Origin: Brumimicrobium mesophilum | GTDB taxonomy: Bacteria; Bacteroidota; Bacteroidia; Flavobacteriales_D; Crocinitomicaceae | NCBI RefSeq assembly: GCF_003025005.1 | Contig: NZ_PVSS01000001.1 | Location: 310,001 to 374,000, forward strand | Direction of reading: 5' to 3' | Length of the DNA: 64,000 nucleotides | Shown: positions 54,471 to 64,000 of the stretch, one piece after another | Layout: each line of letters begins with the position of its first letter | How positions within the stretch are numbered: position 1 is the stretch's first letter | Program-made: the position numbers and the translations under genes | Notes under the pieces: model-generated | Seen by the model: only the letters and a program-made list of their open reading frames with translations | Database searches by the model: none | Told to the model about the DNA's origin: nothing

Positions 54471-55553
54471 ATGATTCAAAAATTAGTTTCATTTACCGTT
54501 ATCTTTTCTTTGCTTCTAATTTTACTAATAGGTTGTACCGGAGAAGAAGACATCAAAAGAGGAAGTTTAGTTCCTGCAAGATTCGAATTGCCATTTAATA
54601 ATACGACCGTTCAACTTGGACAATCTATTCCTATTGAAGTGAGTATTGCTGCGCCATCCGAAGTGAAATCAATCAAAGTTTACACAAAGGATAGCGTGAT
54701 TTATGAAGGGCCGATTGATGAAATTAAAAAAACTTTTGAAATCACAACTTCTACATGGAGTTTTGGAACGAATCAAGTGAGTCTTGAAACTACTATTAAT
54801 GACGGAACGAAACGATTAGATCACAGGATCATAAAAGTGCTGCCGATTACTTTCCCAAAAGAATATTCTGCAGAAGTACTTACTGTTTTTCCACATGCTA
54901 CTACTTCTTACACACAAGGACTTGAGTTTGATGGAGATCAGTTATATGAAGGTACAGGAGGAACTGGTGCAACAGGCAGAAGTATGGTTGCGAAAGTCAA
55001 ATTAAATTCTGGCCGAATTCAAGAAAAGAAATTGCTTGATGAAAAGTATTTCGGAGAAGGAATTACCATAATGGGAGATAAATTGTATCAATTAACATGG
55101 CAAGAACACACTTGTTTTGTTTATGATAAAACGACACTTCAAGAATTAAGTCAATTTACATATACTGGTGAAGGCTGGGGAATATGTAACGATGGTGAAC
55201 AATTAATCATGTCTGATGGTTCGGAACGCATCTATTTTAGAGATCCAAATACATTTGGTTTAAAAAGATCTATCGAAGTTTATACAAATGAAGGTCCAGT
55301 TAGGGGATTAAATGAATTGGAATTCATCGAAGGAAAGATTTATGCCAACGTTTATACGCAAAATCAAATAGTGATTATCGACCCAGCAACAGGCGCAGTA
55401 ACTGGAAGAATTGACGCAAGTATTTTGGCATTAGACTACCGAAAAACTGGTGAAGTTTTAAACGGAATAGCATATAAGAAATCAACAAAGCAATTGTTCG
55501 TTACAGGAAAGAATTGGCCGAATTTATTAGAGATTGGGTTGGTTGCGGAGTAA
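54471..55553 (+). CDS. Glutaminyl-peptide cyclotransferase lipoprotein
   Basis: Protein of 360 residues with lipobox LIGC (Cys22), a small Ig-like domain (about 30-125) and a five-bladed propeller of the plant-type glutamine cyclotransferase family (about 130-358). Markers include ATTSYTQGLEFDGDQLYEGTG, GEGITIMGDKLYQLTW, GEGWGICNDG and LNGIAYKKSTKQLFVTGK. The enzyme forms N-terminal pyroglutamate on exported proteins. T9SS cargo often starts with Gln after signal cleavage, which fits this location. Confidence 0.9.
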   Translation: MIQKLVSFTVIFSLLLILLIGCTGEEDIKRGSLVPARFELPFNNTTVQLGQSIPIEVSIAAPSEVKSIKVYTKDSVIYEGPIDEIKKTFEITTSTWSFGTNQVSLETTINDGTKRLDHRIIKVLPITFPKEYSAEVLTVFPHATTSYTQGLEFDGDQLYEGTGGTGATGRSMVAKVKLNSGRIQEKKLLDEKYFGEGITIMGDKLYQLTWQEHTCFVYDKTTLQELSQFTYTGEGWGICNDGEQLIMSDGSERIYFRDPNTFGLKRSIEVYTNEGPVRGLNELEFIEGKIYANVYTQNQIVIIDPATGAVTGRIDASILALDYRKTGEVLNGIAYKKSTKQLFVTGKNWPNLLEIGLVAE

Positions 55554-55713
55554 TTGTTAATGTTCAATGGTTAATTATTATCTGATAGTAATCAGATGGT
55601 TAACGTAAAAAGGACTTCAATTATAATGTCATGTTTTAATCATATGGGCTAGGTTTCAATTTTTGATTGACAATCGGACCTCAATACCCAAAACTCCATA
55701 CTCTTCACTGTGT

Positions 55714-58293
55714 TTACAGTCGCCCTGCCAATGTCACCACCTTCCTTACGGTCTGTGTTTTACTTGAATCCAAATTAAACACATCGAACATTATAATATA
55801 AGGACCAATTGAGGCTTTCGTTCCATCTTCTCGGGTTCCCTCCCATTTTACAGTTCCTGTACCTCCTAACAATTCTCTTTTGAACAAAGTTTTAATTACC
55901 CTTCCTTTATCATCATAAATGATAAGATCTCCGAGTAAATCAGGAGATGAAACTTCATAAGTTAAGAGTAAAACATCCTCGAATCCATCACCGTCTGGTG
56001 AGAAAGATTTTGATGATAGTGATAACGTACCACCTTCCTGATTAGGTTTCATTGCTTGTGAATTAACTCTCCCTGGCGTGGCAAACCCAACTGTTTCACT
56101 GGCACTGTGCCAATTGGACTCGGAATTTGAAGGTTCATCAGCCGAAAAACGTTCTAAACTCACTCCTTTATCATCATTAATTAAAGAAAAGTGCCATTCA
56201 TCACTGTAAGACACCTTGTCCATTATTGTGTCATTAAAAACCAAATAAACAGTAGATGAATCATTATTGTAACTTGGTAAGCTCGCCATTTGTAAGAATT
56301 TTCCAGGAATAGCAAATGGATAATTCATCAATTGGAAATTACTGTCTGTAGTTAAAACAACATAATCATTCGGCTCTAAGATGTAAGTTTTGGTGATTTG
56401 CTTTAAATTAGCAACTTCTTCATCATCAATATTACCTAATTCCCAATCTAGTAAATCAATATACTTGTCTGAATTATTGTAGATTTCTACAAAATCTGCT
56501 CCACCTGTCAATGGGTTAAACAATATTTCATTAATAATTAAATCTCCTTTTTCGGCGACTTGCGGAACAACAAAAGTTCCAGAATAGCTATTTGTGTTTC
56601 CTGAACAATCTGAAAAATTATTGATTTCGAAAGAATAAAGTTCTCCAGGATTAATGGTTTCGACAAATTCCAGAATAATTTCTGATGGATATTGCTCACT
56701 TAATATTCTAGTAGATATATTCAAAGCAGGAGTTGATGTAAATATTGCATTTTCCAGACTTAAGGAATCCATACCTTCCGAAAACTTAATCTTTAATCGA
56801 TTAGGGAGTTCAGTTTCAAAACCAATTACTGTTGGACTTTGCGTATCTGGTGCATTCTCATAAACACTATTCTGAATTCCGGGAGTTCCACCTGAAAGAT
56901 CTACACTAGCACTCCAATTATCTTTCGAGGAACATGCTAAATCTGGATTAATTCTTTCGATGCTCCAACCTCCATCTTCCTTCATTTCGTCATTATACCA
57001 TTCATCGGTATACGAAATTTTGTCAACCACAATCCCTCCATCTGTAGCCAATTCAATATCATCGCCACTATTATTAAGCGAAGCCCAACTTGACACGATT
57101 GTAGCTTGCGGATAATCTGTTATTCCGCTTGAGGGAACTAAAATAAGATATTCGCCTGGCAACAACCAAACATCTTGAATTGTTCCCGAAGTATTATTGT
57201 CGCTTAGTTTCCAACCATCCAAATGAAAATATTTATTGCTTCGGTTATATAATTCTACAAATTCAACTTCTGGCAAGCCAACGACTGGCGATTCATCTGC
57301 AAGAAATTCATTGATAATTATGTCTCCAAACTCTGGAGTTTGTGCTACTACATATTGAAAAGTTTCATTTTGAGTTGTCATTGGATTTCCTGCAACATCT
57401 TCAACATTACTAGTTGTCAAACTATAAACGTCACCCACATTAAAAGGAGTTGCAAAATTTAGGGTAAACAAAGCTAAATTGGTTGCGTCTTGTTGAACAG
57501 AAATAGGATTTCCTATTCCATTATCCACAACATAATTGGAGACAACTTCTCCAGAAGATTGATCTATTCCTTCATCAAACAATACCTCCAATTCTGTAGA
57601 AGAAATTGGTGAAACAGATAAAATGGTTGGTGGAACGTTATCCACTTGAATTGGTCCAGCATAAAAATCATCGTAAGTAAATCGGTCTACATTACTTGAA
57701 GTGTATTTTAACCATATTCCTAAATGCTGACCTAAAACAGTAGCTGGATAATTTGCAGAGGCATCAAGCACATAATTATTTCCTCCTGCTAAATCCAAAA
57801 ATAATTCCCAGTCACCATTTGCGTTATAAATTATTTTCACAGAGATATCAAATGAGGCTGCAACAATTCCAGGCGTACTTGTTAAAATTGTTGTTTCAAC
57901 TCCACCACTTCTTTCGATTAATTCTATTGGATCATTCGATAGATTCTCACCTATTCTGAAATAAATACCATCTGGATCTGTCGATAAATCAGAGCTCGAA
58001 GCCGTTAGATATGTATTTCCTCTATTATTATCCGATGGACTGAATCCATAATCAATTGAAAATCTCCATTCTCTATCTTCCAATTGCGTTAAGTTATGCG
58101 GAGTGGACAAGTAACTATCACCCGCCGCTGCAGCGTCTAATTGCAATTCATTATTTGCGTTAACTATAAAGTCTGCGACATCACCTACCCACGTTGGATT
58201 ATTCGTAAAATCTCCATCATCAAAAGAATCGGTCATTTGACTCCAACAAGAGAAGGTGAAAAAACTACAAAAAATGAAAAAGAGATGCTTCAT
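55714..58293 (-). CDS. Secreted lamin-tail and Ig-like domain protein
   Basis: Protein of 859 residues: signal peptide (about 1-19), a jelly-roll N-terminal domain (about 20-215), a first Ig-like domain (about 220-325), a lamin-tail domain (GDIIINEFLADE, about 328-455), a second Ig-like domain, a second lamin-tail domain (GDLIINEILFNPL, about 585-740), and a C-terminal FlgD-like domain (SFSPDGDGFEDVLLL...GPYIIMFDVFN). The last domain resembles gliding-type T9SS cargo endings. Likely a surface protein of unknown binding target. Confidence 0.83.
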   Translation of the reverse strand: MKHLFFIFCSFFTFSCWSQMTDSFDDGDFTNNPTWVGDVADFIVNANNELQLDAAAAGDSYLSTPHNLTQLEDREWRFSIDYGFSPSDNNRGNTYLTASSSDLSTDPDGIYFRIGENLSNDPIELIERSGGVETTILTSTPGIVAASFDISVKIIYNANGDWELFLDLAGGNNYVLDASANYPATVLGQHLGIWLKYTSSNVDRFTYDDFYAGPIQVDNVPPTILSVSPISSTELEVLFDEGIDQSSGEVVSNYVVDNGIGNPISVQQDATNLALFTLNFATPFNVGDVYSLTTSNVEDVAGNPMTTQNETFQYVVAQTPEFGDIIINEFLADESPVVGLPEVEFVELYNRSNKYFHLDGWKLSDNNTSGTIQDVWLLPGEYLILVPSSGITDYPQATIVSSWASLNNSGDDIELATDGGIVVDKISYTDEWYNDEMKEDGGWSIERINPDLACSSKDNWSASVDLSGGTPGIQNSVYENAPDTQSPTVIGFETELPNRLKIKFSEGMDSLSLENAIFTSTPALNISTRILSEQYPSEIILEFVETINPGELYSFEINNFSDCSGNTNSYSGTFVVPQVAEKGDLIINEILFNPLTGGADFVEIYNNSDKYIDLLDWELGNIDDEEVANLKQITKTYILEPNDYVVLTTDSNFQLMNYPFAIPGKFLQMASLPSYNNDSSTVYLVFNDTIMDKVSYSDEWHFSLINDDKGVSLERFSADEPSNSESNWHSASETVGFATPGRVNSQAMKPNQEGGTLSLSSKSFSPDGDGFEDVLLLTYEVSSPDLLGDLIIYDDKGRVIKTLFKRELLGGTGTVKWEGTREDGTKASIGPYIIMFDVFNLDSSKTQTVRKVVTLAGRL

Positions 58294-58550
58294 AATAATT
58301 TAGTATCAAGAGTAGCAAAATACAAAAAACTATTACAAATATAAGCGGATTGAATGATTCTTAAAACTGTTTGTTGCAAAATGAAGTTGAAGTGAGGAAA
58401 GTACTTATGGAAATTTATCGAAGTATGAAAAATGGAAATCTAGACAAGAAATTAGAAGTTTTAAAGAAAAACGCATAAATTTCTCTCAATTACGCCCAAC
58501 AATGTAAGATTTCTTTCAATTTCAATCATCCGCCCAATTAGAAAAATAAT

Positions 58551-58558
58551 TACATTTG
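58551..58558 (+). promoter_or_regulatory. -7 box TACATTTG upstream of asd
   Basis: Full TAnnTTTG match ending 15 nt before the asd ATG, giving a leader of about 10 nt. Confidence 0.5.
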
Positions 58559-58573
58559 TAAAAACAGAAAAAC

Positions 58574-59578
58574 ATGAAAATTGCAATTGTCGGGGTAACA
58601 GGAATGGTAGGACAAGAAATGCTGAAAGTATTAGCAGAAATGAGTCTACCAATAACAGAATTAATTCCTGTAGCATCCAAAAAGTCGGCTGGGTCGAAAA
58701 TTACTTTTGGTGGTCAAGAACACACAGTAGTTGATTTGGAAAAGGCGGTGGAGATGAAACCCGAGGTTGCATTATTTTCCGCTGGTGGAGATATCTCCTT
58801 AGAATGGGTTCCAAAATTTGCAGAAATAGGATGTCGAGTTGTCGATAATTCCTCTGCTTTTAGAATGGACGAAGACAAAAAGTTGATTATTCCAGAAATT
58901 AATGGTGATTTACTCACAAAAGACGATTACATTATCGCGAATCCAAACTGTTCAACAATTCAAATGTTAATTGCGTTAGCGCCATTACATGAATTATATT
59001 CTATTAAAAGAGTTGTTGTTTCTACCTATCAATCCATTTCAGGAACGGGTGCAAAAGCCGTAAAACAAATGGAAAATGAACGTGGCGAAGTAAAGGGCGA
59101 AATGGTTTATCCTTATCCAATTGATCAAAACGTTTTACCTCATTGTGATATTTTCTTAGAAAACGATTACACCAAGGAAGAAATGAAATTGGTGAATGAA
59201 ACAAAGAAAATTTTAGACCCTGCAATTCGTTTAACTGCAACTGCAGTGCGTGTTCCTGTTCAAGGAGGACATTCTGAAGCGATAAACGTTTCTTTTGAAA
59301 AAGATTTTGATTTAACAGCAATTCGCAAAATTTATCACGAATCTCCTGCGATTTCTTTACAAGACAATCCAGAAACAAATACTTACCCGATGCCATTATA
59401 CGCAAAAGGTAAAAATGATGTTTTCATTGGTCGATTAAGAAGAGATGAAAGTCAAGACAATACATTAAACATGTGGGTGGTTGCCGATAACTTACGAAAA
59501 GGAGCAGCCACAAATACAGTTCAAATCGTTCAAAAAATGATTGAGTTGAAGATTATTGAAATTGGGAAGTTTGCGTAA
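58574..59578 (+). CDS. asd: Aspartate-semialdehyde dehydrogenase
   Basis: Protein of 334 residues that reduces aspartyl phosphate to the semialdehyde, at the branch to lysine/diaminopimelate, threonine and methionine. The NADP-binding motif VGVTGMVGQEML is at the N-terminus, and the catalytic Cys126 lies in IANPNCSTIQM. The C-terminal part has RVPVQGGHSEAI. Length fits the family. A long hairpin follows the stop. Confidence 0.96.
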   Translation: MKIAIVGVTGMVGQEMLKVLAEMSLPITELIPVASKKSAGSKITFGGQEHTVVDLEKAVEMKPEVALFSAGGDISLEWVPKFAEIGCRVVDNSSAFRMDEDKKLIIPEINGDLLTKDDYIIANPNCSTIQMLIALAPLHELYSIKRVVVSTYQSISGTGAKAVKQMENERGEVKGEMVYPYPIDQNVLPHCDIFLENDYTKEEMKLVNETKKILDPAIRLTATAVRVPVQGGHSEAINVSFEKDFDLTAIRKIYHESPAISLQDNPETNTYPMPLYAKGKNDVFIGRLRRDESQDNTLNMWVVADNLRKGAATNTVQIVQKMIELKIIEIGKFA

Positions 59579-59621
59579 AGGCGTTTTGCAAAACGACCAT
59601 ACAATAACTGCTCTTTTGCAC

Positions 59622-59664
59622 AAAATATGTTACCACGAAATGAAAACGCATGGTAACATATTTT
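59622..59664 (+). terminator. Long perfect hairpin between asd and AddB-like gene
   Basis: AAAATATGTTACCA and TGGTAACATATTTT form a perfect 14-bp stem around a 15-base loop, followed by TTTTAAAA. A shorter palindrome CGTTTTGCAAAACG precedes it (59582-59595). It may be the asd terminator. Because it sits 31 bp before the next ATG, it could instead bind a regulator. Confidence 0.5.
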
Positions 59665-59695
59665 AAAAACCATTTGAATTAAACCCAAATATCCC

Positions 59696-62551
59696 ATGAG
59701 CCATTTCATCGACCGCATTGCTGACCATATTTTTTCTGAGCAAATTCCATTGGAACACCTTACCATCGTGCTTCCTTCGCAACGTGCCAAAAAGTATTTG
59801 CAACGGGCTTTATTTCGAGCTTATGGAAAACCGATTTTTTCTCCTAAAATAGTTACGATGAACCGTTGGGTTCAGGAATTATCTTCACTTCCGATTATTG
59901 AACCTACTCGCGCTTTGTTCAAATTGTATGACGTGCATTTAGAAGTCGACAAGGAAGAACCACAAACTTTAGATGAATTCTTTAAATGGGGAAAAACTTT
60001 GTTGAGCGATTTTGATGAAATGGATCGCTACCTCATCGATAGTAAAGACTTGTTTCGGAACTTAGCCGACATCAAGGACATCGAAAATTGGAGTTTTAAT
60101 AGCGAGGAAGAACTTACAGAAGGTCAACATCGTTTTATGCGTTTTTGGGATTTACTCTCAGATTATCATCTACAATTCAACGAAAAATTGAAAAAAGATG
60201 GCGAATGTTATATGGGAATGGCCTATAGAAATTTGGCTACAAACATTGATGTCGCTTTTCAGGAAGATAAAGAAACACAGTTTATTTTTGCTGGATTTAA
60301 TGCCCTTTCTCCTGCAGAAATTTCAATTATGAAACAATTGAAAAACATGGGAAGAGGTGAAATATTTGTCGATGCAGATGAATATTACCTCAACGATAAA
60401 AACCATGAAGCGGGACGATTTATTCGTGATTTGTTTAGCGAATTAAAAGTCAAAGAATTGTCTTTTGTAGTTGATAAAATCGGAAAAGAAAAGAAGAAAA
60501 TTAACATTGTGAATTGTGCTCAACCTACAGGTCAAGCGAAAGTAAGTGCAACAATTTTACATGATCAAATTCCGCATGATGAATTGTCTGAAACTTTACT
60601 TTTACTCGCAGATGAGAAGTTGGTTGTTCCAGTGATGAAGAACATTCCAAAAAATGTAGAACAGACCAACATCACTTTAGGATTACCGTTGAAAAACACA
60701 GCGATTAAATCTTGGGTAGACATGTTGTTTACTGTACAAGAACATTATCAGCAATTCAACTCCAAACAGATTTACCACAAGGATTTCGTTCGGTTCATTA
60801 AACATCCTTTCATTACAGGATATTGTAATAAAGTAGAAATGCTTGCAATCACAAAAGTTGAACAGACGATTTTGAGTAAAAACTGGACCTTCATTTATTC
60901 AAAACAACTAAAATTAGGAGAGCGTATTTCTAAATTGATATCACTGTTTTTTACGCCTTGGAAAAGTACAGACAAAGAATACTCATTAGAACAAATTAGA
61001 ACATTAAATCAAACGATTTATCAAGGACTCGATAATGACGAAAATGCGATAGAAAGATCCATTTTGTACCATTTTGATCGTTCCTTGGTCAAATTAGAGT
61101 CGGTTTTAGCAGAATTTAAGCCAGATTTACGATTAGGAACTTTCAAATCCTTGTTTAATCAGCATTGGGTAAATGAAAGTATTGCTTATTACGGAAATCC
61201 CCTTGATGGACTACAAGTAATGGGATTATTGGAAACACGATTAATAGATTTCAAAAACATGATTGTCGTGGGATTAAATGACGGAAGTATGCCACCAACG
61301 AATGCTATTCAGACAATAATTCCAATGGATTTAAGGAAGTACCACAATTTGCCAACACCAAGGGAAAAACAAGGTCTTTTTGCACATCATTTTTACCGTT
61401 TGTTACACCATGTAGAAAACTGCTGGATTACCTTTTCATCGGCAGATAGAGACATGGGTGGTGTGGACGAACCTTCACGTTACATCATGCAATTGCAGTT
61501 GGAACTTTCGCGTGTAAATCCCTTGATTGAGTTCAATAATTCTGACTACACTATTTCCAACGAAGAGGAAGAAAGTGAAGGTTTAACGGTTTCAAAAACG
61601 GCCGCTGTTTTGAGTCGTTTGGATGATTATTTTGGTCGTAGAACTTCCGCTTCTGCAATAAAAACGGCTTTGCGTTGTCCTTTAGATTTCTATTACAAAT
61701 ACCTTCTTGGTTTTGGTGAAGAAGACAAAGTTGAAGAAGAAATTGAAGCGAGTACTTTTGGAGATTTTATTCACAAAACACTTGAGACTTTATATGATGA
61801 TTTCGCACAATTAGACAAAGACGGAAACAAGAAAGAGCACCACAAATCATTGGCTGAAATTGATATCGACAACATGATTCACAAGCAAGGTGCGGTGATG
61901 AAACAGCACTTTTATGAATTCTTCAATTACGAACAAAATCAAAATCTGGAAGGAAAAAATTTCTTAAGTTTAGAGATCGCCCAACATTTAACCGAACGTT
62001 TTTTACAGAAAGAAAAGAAGAGTTTAAAAGACCACAAAGGGCATTTATTTATCGTGAGTTTGGAAATGGAATTGACCAAAACTTTGAACCTCAACATTCA
62101 TGGTAAGAAAAAAGAAGTAAATTTTATCGGATTTATTGACAGAATCGATGATTTTGAAGGAAAAAAGCGAATTATCGACTATAAATCGGGAAAATGTACC
62201 GAAACCGATGTGAAATTGACAAAAGCTACTTCAAAAGCCAAAAGCGAAGAAGATGTGGTAATTGAGTTCATCAAAAAATTAAAAAGCAGTAAGTACGTTT
62301 TCCAAATGCTGGTATATAACATGTTGTTTTTTGAGAAATTTGGTGAATATCCTGACAAGGTTGGAATTATCTCAATGGTGAATCTGAATGATGGTCCGTT
62401 TTATTTAGACAATCAAATGACAGACACAATTGAAGAGTTAATGGATTTATTTGAGAAGGCACTGACGAAGATTGTGAGTGATTTGTATGATACTTCGGTG
62501 GACTTTGAACATGATGTGAAGAGTGATTATTGCGATTATTGTGAAGGGTAG
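59696..62551 (+). CDS. PD-(D/E)XK nuclease, AddB-like
   Basis: Protein of 951 residues with the architecture of the Bacteroidota AddB-like repair exonuclease: an inactive-type helicase N-terminus (LTIVLPSQRAKKYL), a middle region (LRCPLDFYYKYLLGF), and a C-terminal RecB-type nuclease domain with FIGFIDRIDDFEGKKRIIDYKSGK. The Asp of IDRIDD and the DYKSGK motif form the active site. AddB holds an iron-sulphur cluster by four Cys; three are visible (RCPL, then YCDYC), and the chain stops just after them. It would process double-strand breaks with an AddA partner not seen here. Confidence 0.85.
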   Translation: MSHFIDRIADHIFSEQIPLEHLTIVLPSQRAKKYLQRALFRAYGKPIFSPKIVTMNRWVQELSSLPIIEPTRALFKLYDVHLEVDKEEPQTLDEFFKWGKTLLSDFDEMDRYLIDSKDLFRNLADIKDIENWSFNSEEELTEGQHRFMRFWDLLSDYHLQFNEKLKKDGECYMGMAYRNLATNIDVAFQEDKETQFIFAGFNALSPAEISIMKQLKNMGRGEIFVDADEYYLNDKNHEAGRFIRDLFSELKVKELSFVVDKIGKEKKKINIVNCAQPTGQAKVSATILHDQIPHDELSETLLLLADEKLVVPVMKNIPKNVEQTNITLGLPLKNTAIKSWVDMLFTVQEHYQQFNSKQIYHKDFVRFIKHPFITGYCNKVEMLAITKVEQTILSKNWTFIYSKQLKLGERISKLISLFFTPWKSTDKEYSLEQIRTLNQTIYQGLDNDENAIERSILYHFDRSLVKLESVLAEFKPDLRLGTFKSLFNQHWVNESIAYYGNPLDGLQVMGLLETRLIDFKNMIVVGLNDGSMPPTNAIQTIIPMDLRKYHNLPTPREKQGLFAHHFYRLLHHVENCWITFSSADRDMGGVDEPSRYIMQLQLELSRVNPLIEFNNSDYTISNEEEESEGLTVSKTAAVLSRLDDYFGRRTSASAIKTALRCPLDFYYKYLLGFGEEDKVEEEIEASTFGDFIHKTLETLYDDFAQLDKDGNKKEHHKSLAEIDIDNMIHKQGAVMKQHFYEFFNYEQNQNLEGKNFLSLEIAQHLTERFLQKEKKSLKDHKGHLFIVSLEMELTKTLNLNIHGKKKEVNFIGFIDRIDDFEGKKRIIDYKSGKCTETDVKLTKATSKAKSEEDVVIEFIKKLKSSKYVFQMLVYNMLFFEKFGEYPDKVGIISMVNLNDGPFYLDNQMTDTIEELMDLFEKALTKIVSDLYDTSVDFEHDVKSDYCDYCEG

Positions 62552-62770
62552 GGAGAGGTTCTAAGGAGAGGGTGAGGAACTTCGAAAATCGACTCATTTC
62601 AACGAGGTAAATGCTGTGGTTCCGAAAATTTTCCGGATCAACCCACAGTTATGAATGAATAGTTATGAGGTTTTTTGGCGCATATTTTTGAATAAAAATC
62701 GTGACAAAAAAGCAATTGAAAAAGGTGATGTAAAGTTATCAATAGCAACGAACTTGTTTCTCTCCTTAAA

Positions 62771-63451
62771 TCAATATGGAATTGTTGTAATTCTTTGTTT
62801 AAAAGTACCATTTTCAATAATCCATAATACTGCATAGCCCCCAGCACCATCGCTATTTGATGCAGAAATATAAATTGAATTATTCTTTTCATCATAAAAG
62901 GCAGAAGTAAAGCCAAAATTGGGTTCAAATAAATTATCAGTTGGTAAGATCAACTTTTCATGATTTAGTTGTATACTGAATATTCCATATTTCATTTTTG
63001 GCACTCCGCCATCTGTCCCCCAAACTTCTTTACCATTAATTTTTTCTAAAAATCTGGCTTCATTTCTTGAATCTATTTCAAGATATTGTAAGTTATTTGA
63101 CTTTGCATCAAATGCTCTTTTTGTTATTTCAATACTTATTGAATCCATATTGAAAACTATTGAAGTATCAGTTGATTGACCGGAATTAAAATGGTCAAAA
63201 TTTTCAATAAGTCTCACACGAGATTCATGAACATAACCACTTTTGTTTTGCCGACTTAAATCATAATCTATACGAAACCATTCTCTTTCTAGATCAAAGC
63301 AATAGATTATTTTTTCACTCGATAAGGTGTCAATGATATTCTTGCCTGAATTTCTAATATTAACATAACCGTCTTTGTCCTCAATAATTCCAAACTGTCC
63401 AATAATTGTTTGGTTTAATGTAAGTAAAAGCACTGTTAAAATTATTTTCAT
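62771..63451 (-). CDS. Exported SH3-like domain protein
   Basis: Protein of 226 residues with a signal peptide (1-19, ending IIGQ). A bacterial SH3-like domain follows (about 20-80: GYVNIRN, FRIDYDLSRQNKSGYVHESRV), then a C-terminal domain of unknown type (FSIQLNHEKLILPTDN, GGYAVLWIIENG). SH3b domains often bind cell-wall peptides. It lies upstream of no gene on its strand and about 60 bp downstream of the LytM-like gene. Confidence 0.68.
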   Translation of the reverse strand: MKIILTVLLLTLNQTIIGQFGIIEDKDGYVNIRNSGKNIIDTLSSEKIIYCFDLEREWFRIDYDLSRQNKSGYVHESRVRLIENFDHFNSGQSTDTSIVFNMDSISIEITKRAFDAKSNNLQYLEIDSRNEARFLEKINGKEVWGTDGGVPKMKYGIFSIQLNHEKLILPTDNLFEPNFGFTSAFYDEKNNSIYISASNSDGAGGYAVLWIIENGTFKQRITTIPY

Positions 63452-63512
63452 AAACTTGTCGCTAATTTGTTAATATGCTTAATGGAATACTTCCTATTTA
63501 TTCAACATGGTT

Positions 63513-64000
63513 TCAATCTAATTTAATCCAATTGGCTACCTTCATTTTATTTGCTTTGAAATACAATTCATAATTAAGAACCGTTTTTAGGCTTTTTGTT
63601 TTCACTATTCCAATAACCTGATTTTCTTTTAAATCCTTGCCTTCTTCAACAGAAACAGATTCTAAATTGGAATAAACCGCTCCATATTTGCCATGCTTTA
63701 ATACAACTGTGTAAGCGCCTTCTGTTTTTAAAACTAAAGCCACCTTTCCATCTGCTACAGAAATAGCTTGAGTATTTTCTTTACACGTTACTTTAAGAAT
63801 TTCCTCTTTAGGATTTCTAGTTGAAAAAGAATTCTCCTGTAACTTTTGATTATACTGCTCAACACAGCAAACATCTAGAGAAATATAACTTTTAGCGGGT
63901 ACAATTAGTCGTCCTTTCTTTTCTTCAAATTCAGTAGTAAGTACACTATCTTTAATATTTACTTCAATTAATGAATCCTGTTGAGCAAACCCAGCAAATA
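63513..64000 (-). CDS. Degenerate LytM/M23-like exported protein (cut by window edge)
   Basis: The frame is open from the window end to the stop at 63513, giving at least 161 residues. The first visible residues, FAGFAQQDSLIEV, look like the end of a signal peptide, so only the very start is missing. Residues near the C-terminus follow the M23 fold: ISVADGKVALVL, GAYTVVLKHGKYGAVYSNLESVSV and NQVIGIV. The HxH zinc motif is replaced by NYELYF, so it is probably catalytically inactive, like EnvC-type LytM domains. Confidence 0.65.
   Translation of the reverse strand, partial: FAGFAQQDSLIEVNIKDSVLTTEFEEKKGRLIVPAKSYISLDVCCVEQYNQKLQENSFSTRNPKEEILKVTCKENTQAISVADGKVALVLKTEGAYTVVLKHGKYGAVYSNLESVSVEEGKDLKENQVIGIVKTKSLKTVLNYELYFKANKMKVANWIKLD

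Noticed and set aside
62655-62837. 60-residue plus-strand frame
   Set aside because: It overlaps the 3' end of the SH3-like protein gene in antisense and shows no conserved feature.

Overview
The window reads as chromosome of a Bacteroidota bacterium, most likely a Flavobacteriales member; the genus cannot be fixed from sequence alone. The evidence is AT-rich DNA, promoter -7 boxes of the TAnnTTTG type, few Shine-Dalgarno sites, a PorZ-like type IX secretion (T9SS) protein, C-terminal sorting domains on secreted proteins, and family choices such as SCO1, YtxJ, ABC-F and Omp85-type proteins. Most of the window is ordinary core genome. No phage, insertion sequence, integrase, CRISPR array or rRNA operon was seen. 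One tRNA, Ser(GGA), is present.

Layout. 0-9.6 kb: vanZ-like and gcvH, prfB, a coiled-coil membrane protein, a SCO1-like protein, a tiny lipoprotein, two convergent Omp85-type outer-membrane proteins, a Reg_prop beta-propeller protein and an exported peptide-deformylase-like lipoprotein. 9.6-13.5 kb: an accessory patch of small membrane proteins, then a hypothetical lipoprotein and a DUF2071 protein. Those two genes are each preceded by a copy of the same 109-bp promoter-bearing repeat, and an attC-like hairpin lies between them. 13.5-28.4 kb: exonuclease III, ferredoxin-NADP reductase, recO-porZ, a DEAD-box helicase with a lipoprotein, an ABC-F ATPase, an M1 aminopeptidase lipoprotein, a biotin carrier protein and an AlkD-like protein. 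28.6-42.4 kb: a large PNGase F-related T9SS cargo, polyprenyl synthase, truncated globin, purH, and the rod-shape operon mreB-mreC-mreD-mrdA-rodA plus a CPBP protease.

42.6-48.0 kb is the most unusual coding region. It is a co-directional array of secreted proteins sharing a VSTDPxxPTNxSLP-like leader motif, alternating with lipoproteins carrying CDCxxE and CFPNDDG motifs. Several members are truncated or internally deleted. 48.7-51.5 kb: an exbB/exbD energy-transduction operon, followed by tRNA-Ser. 51.8-64 kb: two Ig-like lipoproteins, pheS-ytxJ-glutamine cyclotransferase, a lamin-tail surface protein, asd, an AddB-like nuclease, an SH3-like exported protein and a degenerate LytM-like protein cut by the window edge.

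Two themes run through the non-coding DNA. At least six genes have a TAnnTTTG-like -7 box ending only 4-6 nt before the ATG, which implies leaderless mRNAs. Clusters of short palindromes (REP-like) occur at about 1.0, 14.3 and 42.6 kb. One 41-bp element is present twice in inverted orientation and carries a compensatory base-pair change in its stem.
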